Assembly: GCF_017114945.1 (NCBI RefSeq)
Contig: NZ_JABXKQ010000047.1
Coordinates: 1 to 64,000 of the forward strand
Length of the DNA stretch: 64,000 nucleotides
Reading direction: 5' to 3'
Source of the DNA: Nostoc sp. JL34
GTDB taxonomy: Bacteria; Cyanobacteriota; Cyanobacteriia; Cyanobacteriales; Nostocaceae
The position numbers and the translations under genes are program-made. How positions within the stretch are numbered: position 1 is the stretch's first letter; the number at the start of each line of letters is the position of its first letter. Shown in pieces: positions 18,173 to 28,838 of this stretch. The notes under the pieces are model-generated. The model searched no databases. It was not told the origin of the DNA and worked only from the letters and a program-made list of their open reading frames with translations.

Positions 18173-18796
18173 CTATTTAACTTCAAAGGTTTCATCACTA
18201 ATCTGCCGACCTTCCAGGAACATCTGCACTTTCCAATTGCCAACAGTTGCAGTCGGATTAATAATGTAGCGACACTGGGTATCCCAGACAGACGTATTAA
18301 TTTCGCGAGTTTGATATTTGTTTTGCTTGACAATTTCACCACTTGGGTCAATCCAATTACAGAAGAGAGCCAGCTTTTTACCCAAGGGTGCATCCTTCAG
18401 GGTGACACGGTATAACACTTCTGGATTGGTTTGGCGGGAAATTGTCTTCAAGTTGCCGCTACTATTTTGTACCAAGGTGATGCCATCTTGTTGAGCAGAA
18501 ACACGGGAAAGTACAGAATTTTGCTGCTGCATCAAAAATATTGTAGATGCGATCGCCACCACCACAACTGCCACCACTCCAGAGGTAATCCATCGATTCC
18601 TCCGTTGTTGTACTTCCAATGCTTGGCGGCGATTTAACTGAATCAGCGCTTCATCTAGTAACTCTGGCGGTAAATTCAACTCTTGTAAAATTTCTCTAAC
18701 TTGCTGTTGGTCTAGTTCCGCTTCCCGACGCACTTGCAAACCTTCTACTTCTGTGACTATTTGTGATAATTGCTCTTGAGTCAGTCGCTGCGTCAT
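18173..18796 (-). CDS. Single-pass membrane protein of unknown function
   Basis: The 207-residue protein starts with a helical cytoplasmic part (QEQLSQIVTEVEGLQ, then EILQELNLPPELLDEAL), has one transmembrane segment at about residues 69-90 (SGVVAVVVVAIASTIFLM), and a periplasmic beta-rich domain. The outer part contains a pattern reminiscent of immunoglobulin-like ligand domains (GKKLALFCNWIDPSGE, CRYIINPTATVGNWKVQM). Two cysteines there may form a disulphide. I do not recognise a named family. It is the first gene of the colinear five-gene series and ends 5 bp before the asparagine-synthetase-like gene. Confidence 0.75.
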   Translation of the reverse strand: MTQRLTQEQLSQIVTEVEGLQVRREAELDQQQVREILQELNLPPELLDEALIQLNRRQALEVQQRRNRWITSGVVAVVVVAIASTIFLMQQQNSVLSRVSAQQDGITLVQNSSGNLKTISRQTNPEVLYRVTLKDAPLGKKLALFCNWIDPSGEIVKQNKYQTREINTSVWDTQCRYIINPTATVGNWKVQMFLEGRQISDETFEVK

Positions 18797-18954
18797 AGCT
18801 TAACTCCTGTTAAAAAAAACTTGATGGCGATCGTTGATTACGTGCAATCAGAAGAACTCTATATTAGAAATCTCACTTTTGTAGGTACATCATAAGCTAC
18901 AAAGCAAAGTTGTTGTTTTTCGGATTCGTAAACGGATAATTGAACCGTGGTTGA

Positions 18955-19542
18955 TTAGAGTCTAAAACCTCTTTCCATAAGCATCTGAAGTTCGACATTC
19001 TCAACATTAGCGATCGCTTCTAACTGAGAAATCCCAGCGATCGCATCAGCAATATTACCTGATGTAGCACGTAACCAAGCGGCATGAGGCGCATAGTCAA
19101 GGTTTTGTGCTACTTCGTAACCTGCTCGATTAATTACCTGACGCTGCGACTCCACATCAACGCCTTCAGCAAAGCGGATGAAAACCAGTCCAGTCGGTAT
19201 TGCTAGGGAACCATTGGGTTGCACTGTGTAAATTGGACTTAGTGTAACCTGCTCTGATTGATTGGGTTCGCCGGGAAAAACTGCGATTGCACCGTCGTTA
19301 AGTTGTAAAATTGCTCCTGGGGGCACAGTGCTGGGTTGATTGTAATGTATTGCATAGTACCCAGACTTCCGTGTGTAAGATACCGCAGTGCGTTGGCGTG
19401 GACTGCCGTCGGCATCACCACCAACGCGAATTTGTTGGGGATACTCAGAAAAATAGTCTTTTTCAAATCTCACTTCAGCAATCAGGGGTAAAGAATACAC
19501 CTGTAGAAAATACTCAGCCGGAAAATAAAACATCTTTCTCAA
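18955..19542 (-). CDS. Stand-alone subtilase propeptide-like (I9-like) protein
   Basis: This 195-residue protein has no protease domain, yet its C-terminal half follows the prodomain of the neighbouring subtilase. Compare FIRFAEGVDVESQRQVINRA here with LFVKFDNEEESRVCQEVL there; both continue with a Tyr/Leu-rich strand, an Ala-rich helix with repeated hydrophobic positions, and VENVEL against SVELCHPEL. The N-terminal half (QIRVGGDADGSPRQRTAV, then LQLNDGAIAVFPGEP) is beta-rich. Propeptides of this family act as chaperones and tight inhibitors of subtilases. The gene is divergent from prcA, so a role as separate inhibitor or regulator is a reasonable inference. No signal peptide is evident. 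Confidence 0.7.
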   Translation of the reverse strand: MRKMFYFPAEYFLQVYSLPLIAEVRFEKDYFSEYPQQIRVGGDADGSPRQRTAVSYTRKSGYYAIHYNQPSTVPPGAILQLNDGAIAVFPGEPNQSEQVTLSPIYTVQPNGSLAIPTGLVFIRFAEGVDVESQRQVINRAGYEVAQNLDYAPHAAWLRATSGNIADAIAGISQLEAIANVENVELQMLMERGFRL

Positions 19543-20014
19543 GTTCTAATGATGTTATAGCGTTTTTCAGTGGTATGGAATACATTTTTTTCATCGGGAT
19601 GCCCAGTTATACATCCCTACTGATAGTGAAGATTAGTAAAGCAACCTGACTTGAAATCCCCTCTTTTCTGGAAAGACGAATGGAAGGCTTATATGAACTA
19701 AGAAAGATAAAATTCTGTTTAAGCAAGTCGGCACAATAAAACCAAACTGTGTAAAAAAAAGTAAATAAGGCTCAAACTCTTTTTCCCCCTGCTCCCTGCT
19801 CCCTGCCCTCTGCTCCCTGCCTTATCCCAACAATAATTATTTACGCCTACCTACTTAAGCTGTATATTTTTAATGCCGTAATACACATATAGCACATGAA
19901 ATCCGAAGTATCTATAAACTAAACGTAAGTGCAAAACGGATACTGCGGGAACACAACGCATGATGCGGTTTTACCCATGCCCAATTTTCAAGACATTTAA
20001 TAGGAGATTAAACT
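19543..20014. promoter_or_regulatory. Region upstream of prcA, 472 bp, with STRR
   Basis: The region separates two divergent genes and holds their promoters. At about 19789-19820 there is a heptad array of CTGCTCC units. A Shine-Dalgarno-like AGGAGA lies 11-12 bases before the prcA ATG at 20015. A promoter could not be fixed. Confidence 0.55.
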
Positions 20015-22003
20015 ATGGTTCAGGTTCGCTATGGTGGACAGAACGGTAAACAGTATGAATTGGCTATCAGTAACGAACACGTTGTAGTTCGTACCGAAAG
20101 CCGTAGCACTCTGGTTGGTGCAAGATCCTTTGAAGTCGCATCTGTGTCACCCGCAGCGCGTACTATCCTCAATCAATTTGAGTTAACAACGCGGTTTCGA
20201 CAAGCGGGTGTAGAAATTCTGCAAGCGAAAGTTCCGAATCAGGGTGTCGCTTTGCGCGATCGCGCCCGTGCAATTCTCAACAATGAGTCTGAAGTCCAAT
20301 TTGCCGGACGTGTTCTCATCGATCCAGTATCCCAACAACCTGTTATCTACACCGAAAACCTCTTTGTTAAATTCGATAATGAAGAAGAGTCGAGAGTCTG
20401 CCAAGAGGTTTTAAGACGTTACAACTTAACAATTAAACGTCAACTTGAATATGCACGAAATGCTTACTTTGTGAGTGCTACTGCAAATACTGGTATAGCC
20501 GTCTTTGACATTGCCGAGAGACTTCTGAATGAGGAATCAGTAGAACTGTGCCATCCTGAACTAGCGCGTGAATTACGCCAACGTCAGGTTTTCTCGCAGC
20601 AGTGGCACTTAAAGCAAACAACAATTAATGGTAAGGTAATTAACGCCCATGCCAACGTTGAAGCAGCTTGGAAGTTGAGCAATGGCACTGGGACAATTAT
20701 TGCAATTATCGACGACGGTGTGGATCTAGATCATGAAGAGTTCCGTTCCTCTGGCAAGATTGTTGCCCCGCGAGATGTCACACGTAAAACTAACAATCCC
20801 AGACCGGGAAACGACGATAACCACGGCACAGCCTGTGCAGGAGTAGCTTGTGCCAACGGCAACTTTGGTGCATCTGGTGTAGCACCGGGTGCAAAACTCA
20901 TGCCGATTCGTTTAGCTTCGGCGCTGGGGTCACAAGATGAAGCAGATGCTTTTATTTGGGCGGCTCAAAATGGTGCTGATGTCATTTCTTGTAGCTGGGG
21001 CCCAGCAGACGGTACTTGGTTTGAGCCAGACGACCCTGCACACAAGCAAAAAGTACCTCTGCCTGATTCCACACGACTTGCTATGGACTTTGCAATCAAT
21101 AAAGGACGCAACGGCAAGGGGTGTGTAATTTTATTCGCGGCTGGCAATGGTAACGAAAGCGTGGATAATGACGGCTACGCCAGCTACCAAAAGGTAATTG
21201 CAGTAGCAGCTTGTAATGACTACGGCACGAGAAGCGCTTACAGTGACTTTGGTCAGGCGGTTTGGTGTGCCTTTCCTAGCAACAATGGCGATAGTTCTCA
21301 AACCACTGGAATTTGGACAACCGATCGCTCTGGTGTACTTGGCTATAATTCGGTTAATCGGAATCTGGGTGACGCTGGAGGTAACTACACGAACGAATTC
21401 GGCGGAACTTCTAGTTCCTGTCCAGGTGCAGCAGGTGTAGCAGCCCTGATTCTTGCCAGAAACCCAAATCTGCGTTGGGACGAAGTGCGAGATATTATTA
21501 AACGTTCCAGCGATCGCATTGATTCAGCTGGAGGTAAATATGATGCCAATGGTCGCAGCCCCTTCTACGGTTACGGTCGAATCAATGCTCTCAAAGCTGT
21601 AGAATTGGCCAAGCCTGCTCAAACATCGCCAATTAGCATATTTAAAGCAGTCCAAGATATCCCAATTAACGACTTGCAAACATCAACATTGTCGTTAGCG
21701 ATCGCTAATACCACTCTCCTAAAATCCATCAAAGTTAATGTAGATATCGAGCATACTTATATTGGGGATTTGATAGTTACTCTCCTTCCCCCAGTGCAAA
21801 CAGGCATACTTCCCATAAATCTGCACGATCGCCAGGGCGGAGCTACAGATAATATTAAAACAACTTATGACGAGGTAAACACCCCTAAACTTGCTGCCTT
21901 TAAAGGTAAAAGTCCCCAAGGAACTTGGACTCTGGAAGTTGCAGATAAAGCAGAAGGAGATACAGGAAAGATTCGCACCTTGACCATTGAAATTGGATTT
22001 TAA
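20015..22003 (+). CDS. prcA: Calcium-dependent subtilase PrcA with P domain
   Basis: The 662-residue protein is a serine protease of family S8. It has a propeptide (to about residue 190), a kexin-like catalytic domain with Asp233 (IIDDGVDLDHEE), His270 (DDNHGTACAG) and Ser466 (GGTSSSCPG), and the oxyanion-hole asparagine in AAGNGN. A P/Homo B domain closes the protein at about 565-662 (VNVDIEHTYIGDLIVTL and GTWTLEVADKAEGDTG). This order and length match the calcium-dependent protease PrcA described in Anabaena. No classical signal peptide is visible, in agreement with an intracellular protease. It faces a propeptide-like gene (18955-19542). Confidence 0.9.
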   Translation: MVQVRYGGQNGKQYELAISNEHVVVRTESRSTLVGARSFEVASVSPAARTILNQFELTTRFRQAGVEILQAKVPNQGVALRDRARAILNNESEVQFAGRVLIDPVSQQPVIYTENLFVKFDNEEESRVCQEVLRRYNLTIKRQLEYARNAYFVSATANTGIAVFDIAERLLNEESVELCHPELARELRQRQVFSQQWHLKQTTINGKVINAHANVEAAWKLSNGTGTIIAIIDDGVDLDHEEFRSSGKIVAPRDVTRKTNNPRPGNDDNHGTACAGVACANGNFGASGVAPGAKLMPIRLASALGSQDEADAFIWAAQNGADVISCSWGPADGTWFEPDDPAHKQKVPLPDSTRLAMDFAINKGRNGKGCVILFAAGNGNESVDNDGYASYQKVIAVAACNDYGTRSAYSDFGQAVWCAFPSNNGDSSQTTGIWTTDRSGVLGYNSVNRNLGDAGGNYTNEFGGTSSSCPGAAGVAALILARNPNLRWDEVRDIIKRSSDRIDSAGGKYDANGRSPFYGYGRINALKAVELAKPAQTSPISIFKAVQDIPINDLQTSTLSLAIANTTLLKSIKVNVDIEHTYIGDLIVTLLPPVQTGILPINLHDRQGGATDNIKTTYDEVNTPKLAAFKGKSPQGTWTLEVADKAEGDTGKIRTLTIEIGF

Positions 22004-22366
22004 GCCAATCCCCTTTTAAAATCCATACAGTTCAGAATGAGTAACAAAACCCTCATGTAGAGACGCGATTTATCGCGTCTTGAAAGAGCAATCATCTACA
22101 CCAATAACCCTTAACCCAAGCGTATTGTCTCGAAATGCTTCTTATTATTATGTCCGCCAAATCACCTATAATAAACAGTTTGTAGTGGGGACTTCAGTTC
22201 CCAAAGCCAGGACTAAAGTCCTTACTACGAACATTTTTATTCAGCTTGATTAAACGGACATGATACCATTGCGCTACCGCCGCAGGTAAGGCCACAGATT
22301 CCCATTCCCAGTTAGAAACTGGGAACAAGGGAAAATTTAGCGTCTCTACAACAAGAGGTTCATCTG
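22004..22366. other. Intergenic region with three hairpin repeats
   Basis: No gene is visible in these 363 bp. Hairpins are AGACGCGA/TCGCGTCT (22061-22080), a GGACT/AGTCC repeat with flanking GTAGT...ACTAC (about 22181-22227), and a perfect 9-bp stem TTCCCAGTT/AACTGGGAA (22305-22325) just downstream of thiC. None has a clear T-tract, so terminator function is uncertain. Confidence 0.55.
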
Positions 22367-23841
<1,475 letters not shown>

Positions 23842-23990
23842 ATGTAGTGTATCACTTTGCTTATATCTGGGGGCAAGGGTGTTAACAATTTATGAGGTGA
23901 GGGTGGTGTTAAGCCGTTTTTCGGAGTCTGGCGATCGCTAAAATTTATGGCTATTGGCGTACAAACATCTTGTGGTTTAGTGCTAAAGGT

Positions 23991-24983
23991 TTAGGCGTGA
24001 ATTTCATTTGCACAAGGACGACCCTGTTCAACATCGGTAATGTTAGCAAAAGTTGTTTCTGCAATATTGTAGAGAGCTTCTGCTGTAAAAAACGCTTGAT
24101 GTCCGGTAATGAGTACATTGGGGAACGTTGTCAAACGCTGGAAAATATCATCTTGAATAATTTCTCCTGACAAATCCTCAAAGAACAATTCCGATTCTTG
24201 TTCGTAGACATCTACAGCAAGATAGCCAATTTTCCCAGACTTCAATCCCTCAATCACTGCTTGGGTATCAATCAGCGCTCCTCGGCTAGTATTAATTAGC
24301 ATCACACCTGGCTTAATCTTTTCTATAGCCTCAGTGTTAATTAAGTGATGTGTTTCGGGAGTTAGAGGGCAATGCAGGGAGATAATATCGGAGTTAGCAA
24401 ATAGCTCAGGTAGTTCTACATACTTTCCACCTAGCGCTTCCAATTCTGGATTGCGATAAACGTCATAGGCGAGTAGGTGACAGCCAAACCCCTTCATAAT
24501 CTGTCCTAAAATCAGACCGATTTTGCCGGTACCAACAATCCCCACTGTGCGCTCATGCAAATTAAATCCCAACAGTCCATCTAAAGAAAAATTGCCTTCT
24601 CGGACACGGTTATAGGCACGATGAATTTTGCGATTTAGGCTTAAAATCAATCCTACAGCGTGTTCTGCCACCCCATAAGGTGAATAGGCGGGAACACGCA
24701 CAACGGTAATGCCTAAATCTGCTGCGGCTTGTAAGTCTACATTGTTAAACCCTGCACAGCGGAGAACAACTAGACGAGTTCCCCGTGAGGCGAGAAGCTC
24801 TAAAGTTGGGGCATCAACCTGGTCATGCACAAATACGCAAACCGCCGGAAATTCGGCAGCCAGGATAGCTGTATCCCGATTTAAACGGGGTTCAAAAAAC
24901 ACTAACTCGTGTTGGGTGGGAGAATTGGCTGCTGACAAAAACTGCCGATCGTAGGCTTTTGTACTGAAAACTGCTACTTTCAT
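23991..24983 (-). CDS. D-lactate dehydrogenase (2-hydroxyacid dehydrogenase)
   Basis: The 330-residue protein belongs to the D-isomer-specific 2-hydroxyacid dehydrogenases and resembles fermentative D-lactate dehydrogenases (LdhA/Ddh type), which reduce pyruvate to D-lactate with NADH. The Rossmann motif is GIVGTGKIG. The catalytic Arg is in NTSRGALID, the Glu in [11 protein letters not shown], and the His in LITGHQAFF. The substrate-binding segment [10 protein letters not shown] is also present. Length fits the family. It is a single minus-strand gene; the preceding leader has no recognised element. Confidence 0.93.
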   Translation of the reverse strand: MKVAVFSTKAYDRQFLSAANSPTQHELVFFEPRLNRDTAILAAEFPAVCVFVHDQVDAPTLELLASRGTRLVVLRCAGFNNVDLQAAADLGITVVRVPAYSPYGVAEHAVGLILSLNRKIHRAYNRVREGNFSLDGLLGFNLHERTVGIVGTGKIGLILGQIMKGFGCHLLAYDVYRNPELEALGGKYVELPELFANSDIISLHCPLTPETHHLINTEAIEKIKPGVMLINTSRGALIDTQAVIEGLKSGKIGYLAVDVYEQESELFFEDLSGEIIQDDIFQRLTTFPNVLITGHQAFFTAEALYNIAETTFANITDVEQGRPCANEIHA

Positions 24984-25316
24984 GCAAAACCTCAGACTTT
25001 AGTATGCTGCACGGTGTTCGAGTACATAATACCTTGACGTTTAGAGGAGCGATGTCTACAACGAGCGTAGCTGCGGCATCTATGAAGAGTGCTGAGTTGA
25101 AAGACCGCGCCACTTGCGGGCGGGGCTTGTACCAAGTACATAAGTGCTGAGTAGTTTTTTACTTACTTAGGACTCAGGACTGAGTGTGGTCAAAAAAATG
25201 ATGAAGAGAGAGAGCTTATGTAGTGCAGAGGACTTACCCAAAGACTCTCTCAAACTCTAATTTTTCCGTGTTATATGTGCCTCTGTGGTTCGTTTTTCTG
25301 GTACTTATGCGTAGCA
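24984..25316. other. Intergenic region, 333 bp
   Basis: No gene is supported. The stretch contains a repeat-like segment around 25049-25085 (GCGATGTCTACAACGAGCG), related to common Nostoc interspersed repeats, and otherwise nothing I can interpret. Confidence 0.45.
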
Positions 25317-26660
25317 CTAAATAACAACGAAATTGCTTGCCCTTAGTGAGAGTCCACTGCTGAGTTGCGCGAATTGTACCTGAGTAAAAGCGCCAGCGCT
25401 GCCATCTTGGTCAAAGAACAGTGCGCCTGTAATATCGTCGTAAATAAATCGTTGAGCGATCGCACTCGCTGCTGAACCGATGGTAAGTTTATCAGCCGAG
25501 AGTGTACCTACTGCTAAAGAGCCACCGAAACCAGCAGCCGATACTTGAATAACTTCATCAGTCGTATCGAAGTCAGCAAGAGTATCAATGCCTTCGTTAT
25601 AATTACTGAAGGCAAAAGTATCAGTGCCATTTCCCCCGTATAGAGCATCATTGCCTTTCCCTCCAGTCAGGAGATCGTTGCCATTATACCCAAAGAGCAC
25701 ATCGCCACTATTACCCCCCACAATATTGTCGGCGTAGACTGTACCACCGATATTTAGTTCTTGAATATTCTTGTAGCTAACTTGATTTGTGCCAGTAGTA
25801 ATCGAGCCTTGGTTAGTGGTTGCATTGAAAGTCGAAGTAATTCCTTTGGTAGTATAGCTACCGTAATTGACTTCTAAATAATCCGAACCTGTACCCCCAT
25901 TTATCGTTTGGGTCACTAAAACAGAGGGGGCGGTAGATGGAGCAGTCAAATAGAAAGAGTCATCGCCATTTCCCCCATTTAGAGTGTTAGCACCCTTGGC
26001 TCCATAGGCGTAAAAGGTATCGTTACCATTGCCTCCATTCACAATGTTATTGCCAGACGAGTAGGAAACATCGAGGGAATCGTTACCTGCACCCCCACTA
26101 ATCGTATCATTGCCAGAAGTGCCCCCATTGAGCACATCTTCGCTATTGCCCCCTAAAATATTGTCAGCGTAGGCTGTACCAGTGATATTGAATCGTTCAA
26201 TATTCTTGTAGCTAATTCGACTCGTACCAGCCGTAATCGAGCCTTGGTTAGTAGTTGCATTGAAAGTGGAGGTGATTCCTTGAGTAGTATAGCTACTGTA
26301 ATTGACTTCCAAATAATCCGAACCTCTACCTCCATTTACTGTCTGGGTTACTAAAATATCTGGGGCGGTATATGGAGCGCTCAAATAGAAGGAGTCATTG
26401 CCATCCTCGCCATTCAGGGTATTAGCACCATTGACTCTATATGCGTAAAATTTATCAGAGCCAGTTCCACCTGAAACAGTATTTTTGCCAAAACTATCCT
26501 GAATCGAAAATTCGTCATTTCCCGTATCCCCATAGAGGATGTTATTCCCAGAAGAAACAGAAACATCTAAATAATCATCTCCTCCGAAGCCATAGAGGCT
26601 GTCACCACCCCCGAAGCTATAAAGGCTGTCATTAGCGTTAGTACCATTGATAATTGCCAT
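25317..26660 (-). CDS. RTX-like calcium-binding repeat protein
   Basis: The 447-residue protein consists of haemolysin-type nonapeptide repeats of the GGxGxDx pattern, for example GGNGNDTF, GGAGNDSL and GGKGNDALYGG, which fold as a calcium-binding parallel beta roll. A unit of about 145 residues, roughly 45-190, is duplicated as about 190-335 with high identity, including the segment YTTQGITSTFNATTNQGSIT. The C-terminus (about 350-447) resembles the secretion region of type I secreted proteins (DTLADFDTTDEV, then FFDQDGSAGAFTQVQ). No N-terminal signal peptide exists, as expected for type I export. No enzyme domain is present, so a structural or surface role is likely. No secretion genes lie nearby. 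Confidence 0.88.
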   Translation of the reverse strand: MAIINGTNANDSLYSFGGGDSLYGFGGDDYLDVSVSSGNNILYGDTGNDEFSIQDSFGKNTVSGGTGSDKFYAYRVNGANTLNGEDGNDSFYLSAPYTAPDILVTQTVNGGRGSDYLEVNYSSYTTQGITSTFNATTNQGSITAGTSRISYKNIERFNITGTAYADNILGGNSEDVLNGGTSGNDTISGGAGNDSLDVSYSSGNNIVNGGNGNDTFYAYGAKGANTLNGGNGDDSFYLTAPSTAPSVLVTQTINGGTGSDYLEVNYGSYTTKGITSTFNATTNQGSITTGTNQVSYKNIQELNIGGTVYADNIVGGNSGDVLFGYNGNDLLTGGKGNDALYGGNGTDTFAFSNYNEGIDTLADFDTTDEVIQVSAAGFGGSLAVGTLSADKLTIGSAASAIAQRFIYDDITGALFFDQDGSAGAFTQVQFAQLSSGLSLRASNFVVI

Positions 26661-27091
26661 AACTTCTACCTAAATCAATTTTTCAGAAACTTGAGATATT
26701 AGCCTGCGGGTATTGCTGTTTTAAGGCAGAACAAATTAGCCGAAATTTGACACTTTCGGTATAGTTTGTGCCGAACTGAAAGCACTAATTTTTTAGTGTC
26801 ATTCAGCTTTTTGGATGGCTTGTAAGCATTATTCAGCTAACCTTCTACATACGAGCATTAGTTAATTTCATTACTATAGTGTCTGTTTATTTAAGTGTCA
26901 CTACTTGGAATAGCATTTTTCAATACTTCAGTTTACTTATCTACTTTTGTCTTTTTTAATATGACCATTGCCGTATTATTACTAATCTGAGAAATATTTG
27001 TAAAAGCAAGATGTACCTCGGCAACGCCAGTTAAATATGCGATCGCTACACTAAAGGCGATCGCACTCCAGCGCTACTCAATTTAAAGCTT
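26661..27091. other. Intergenic region, 431 bp
   Basis: This contains the leader of the RTX-like gene and, on the left side of the next gene, two HIP1-related GCGATCGC-like sites near 27040-27065. No coding region is convincing. Confidence 0.45.
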
Positions 27092-27964
27092 TTAACCACC
27101 AAGTATTTTGGGGCGATCGCCTTTCTGAAATCTGACCCATGACTGTTGTAAAGCAGCAGGAGCAGGATTCTTGGCATCATAAACAACAATCACATTAGTT
27201 AGTGGGCGGCCAGCGGTGACTAAAATTTGACCGTTAGCAGCAAAAGCTTTTGATGCACCACCATCTAAATTCATCGCTTCGTGACAGCCGATCGTTTTCA
27301 TCACTTGCGCTTCTTGCTGTAAGGTTAAACCACTATCGAAATTTATCAAAAATAGCTTTTTACCATCAGCAGGAAACCCGATGGCAGTTCGTTCGCCAGT
27401 ACCTAAAACATGAGGATCTTTAAATCCCTCAACATCTGGCTTCAGCCAAATTTGTCCCTGTCTCAACAGTCGAGGCCCGCAGGTGATAGACAACCAATGT
27501 TGATTCCATTCCGGTTTACCATCAACCCGTGCTGTCACCATTTCCGGTTTATTGCCAACTCGCAACCCCAAAGTAGTGCCAAAATTTTCCCACTGGCTGT
27601 ATTTGAGGAATCTCCCTGCCGCTACCATATTACCCATCACTGTTTTTTGGGCATTCTTGGCAAAAAAAGTACCGTTAGCAACAACAGCGGCGCGATGACG
27701 AGTCACTAGATTGTTAAATTCTTCATCACCACTAGTTTTTTGATTAGTATTAGCCAAAGTTGCATTATTCGCTAAACCAATAGTAATGAAGGTTTTGGGG
27801 TCAGTGAGGTCAATGATAGTTTGATAAAAAGAGAACCCATTTACCTTACCCCTCTTCACTTGTACAGTTTGAGCGGCTGCGGGGAGTGCCAATGTTAATC
27901 CTTGTGCTAAGACAGCACCTCCTAAAAACAAGAAAGACCGTCGGCACATTTTGGAACTTGGCAT
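27092..27964 (-). CDS. Exported phosphodiester glycosidase (NAGPA/DUF2233) family protein
   Basis: The protein of 290 residues starts with MPSSKMCRRSFLFLGGAVL, a Tat-like signal (RRSFL) followed by a hydrophobic core and AAAQ, so it is probably exported folded. The mature part contains the conserved family blocks NGTFFA (Asn-Gly strand), GERTAIGFPADGK and EAMNLDGGASKAF, which are typical of the phosphodiester glycosidase family related to the human uncovering enzyme. The substrate is unknown; bacterial members may act on cell-wall glycopolymers. The ATG at 27964 is preferred to the in-frame TTG at 27970. Confidence 0.85.
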   Translation of the reverse strand: MPSSKMCRRSFLFLGGAVLAQGLTLALPAAAQTVQVKRGKVNGFSFYQTIIDLTDPKTFITIGLANNATLANTNQKTSGDEEFNNLVTRHRAAVVANGTFFAKNAQKTVMGNMVAAGRFLKYSQWENFGTTLGLRVGNKPEMVTARVDGKPEWNQHWLSITCGPRLLRQGQIWLKPDVEGFKDPHVLGTGERTAIGFPADGKKLFLINFDSGLTLQQEAQVMKTIGCHEAMNLDGGASKAFAANGQILVTAGRPLTNVIVVYDAKNPAPAALQQSWVRFQKGDRPKILGG

Positions 27965-28075
27965 AATCAACTCTTCACTATATTGTTTTTATTAGAATGC
28001 CCAAATTTTTGGATAATTTTGCCCAGCAAACACTTGTGCAATGGGGAGTAGGGAGTAGGGACTGGGGATAAGGGA

Positions 28076-28114
28076 AATGACAATGACCAATGACCAATGA
28101 CTAATGACTAATCA
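28076..28114. repeat. Heptad STRR AATGACC/AATGACT
   Basis: The unit AATGACY is repeated about five times. The array ends inside the start of the pseudouridine synthase gene, whose ATG at 28104 is part of one unit. A related pattern occurs at 54791-54823. Confidence 0.85.
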
Positions 28115-28724
28115 TTACCGATATATTATTTTTTACAAACCATACGGCGTTCTTAGCCAGTTTACAAAAGACGCCCCCACACATAGCACCCTAAAAGATT
28201 ATATTGATGTGCCTGATGTGTATCCTGTGGGACGCTTAGACTGGGATAGTGAAGGATTGCTGCTGTTAACGAACGATGGACAATTGCAACATCGCCTCGC
28301 CCATCCGCGTTTTGGACATAAACGTACTTACTGGGTACAGGTAGAGCGAATTCCAGATGCAGATGCCATCAAAAGGTTGCAAACAGGTGTGGAAATTCAA
28401 GATTACCGCACTCAACCAGCAGAAGTTAGGCTTTTACCAGAAGAACCACAGCTACCTGAACGCACCCCACCGATTCGATTTCGCAAAAATGTACCGACAG
28501 CTTGGCTAGAAATGACTTTGACAGAGGGAAAAAACCGCCAAGTACGGCGCATGACTGCGGCTGTAGGGTTTCCGACTTTGCGACTGGTCAGGGTCAGCAT
28601 AGCTCACCTACAATTAGATGACCTACAATTGGGTCAATGGCGTGATCTCACTGCATCTGAATTCCAATTTCTGCATAATTTCAGTAAATCGAAAAGTTTT
28701 TCCCCAAAGGCAAATCCTTTCTAA
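28104..28724 (+). CDS. rRNA pseudouridine synthase, RluE type
   Basis: The 206-residue protein belongs to the RsuA/RluB/RluE family, which isomerises uridine in ribosomal RNA. The catalytic motif is [17 protein letters not shown] with Asp46, and [10 protein letters not shown] and [20 protein letters not shown] are family blocks. There is no S4 domain at the N-terminus, as in RluE, so 23S rRNA U2457 is a likely but unproven target. The ATG at 28104 lies within an STRR array, so an upstream start is not available and the start is taken from the conserved YIIFYKPYG. No Shine-Dalgarno sequence is visible. Confidence 0.93.
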   Translation: MTNHYRYIIFYKPYGVLSQFTKDAPTHSTLKDYIDVPDVYPVGRLDWDSEGLLLLTNDGQLQHRLAHPRFGHKRTYWVQVERIPDADAIKRLQTGVEIQDYRTQPAEVRLLPEEPQLPERTPPIRFRKNVPTAWLEMTLTEGKNRQVRRMTAAVGFPTLRLVRVSIAHLQLDDLQLGQWRDLTASEFQFLHNFSKSKSFSPKANPF

Positions 28725-28838
28725 CAAGAATCGACGGCGTTGCATAAATGCGGGATGATTCAGTTTAATACAGGTATTTCCCAATACCTCAAGTAATGAC
28801 TCCCGGTTCGCCCATTTTTTTGGGAGATAGAAAAAAGC

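Noticed and set aside
22305-22325. Rho-independent terminator of thiC
   Set aside because: The 9-bp stem lacks a T-run on the minus strand, so it was kept only as a hairpin in the intergenic description.
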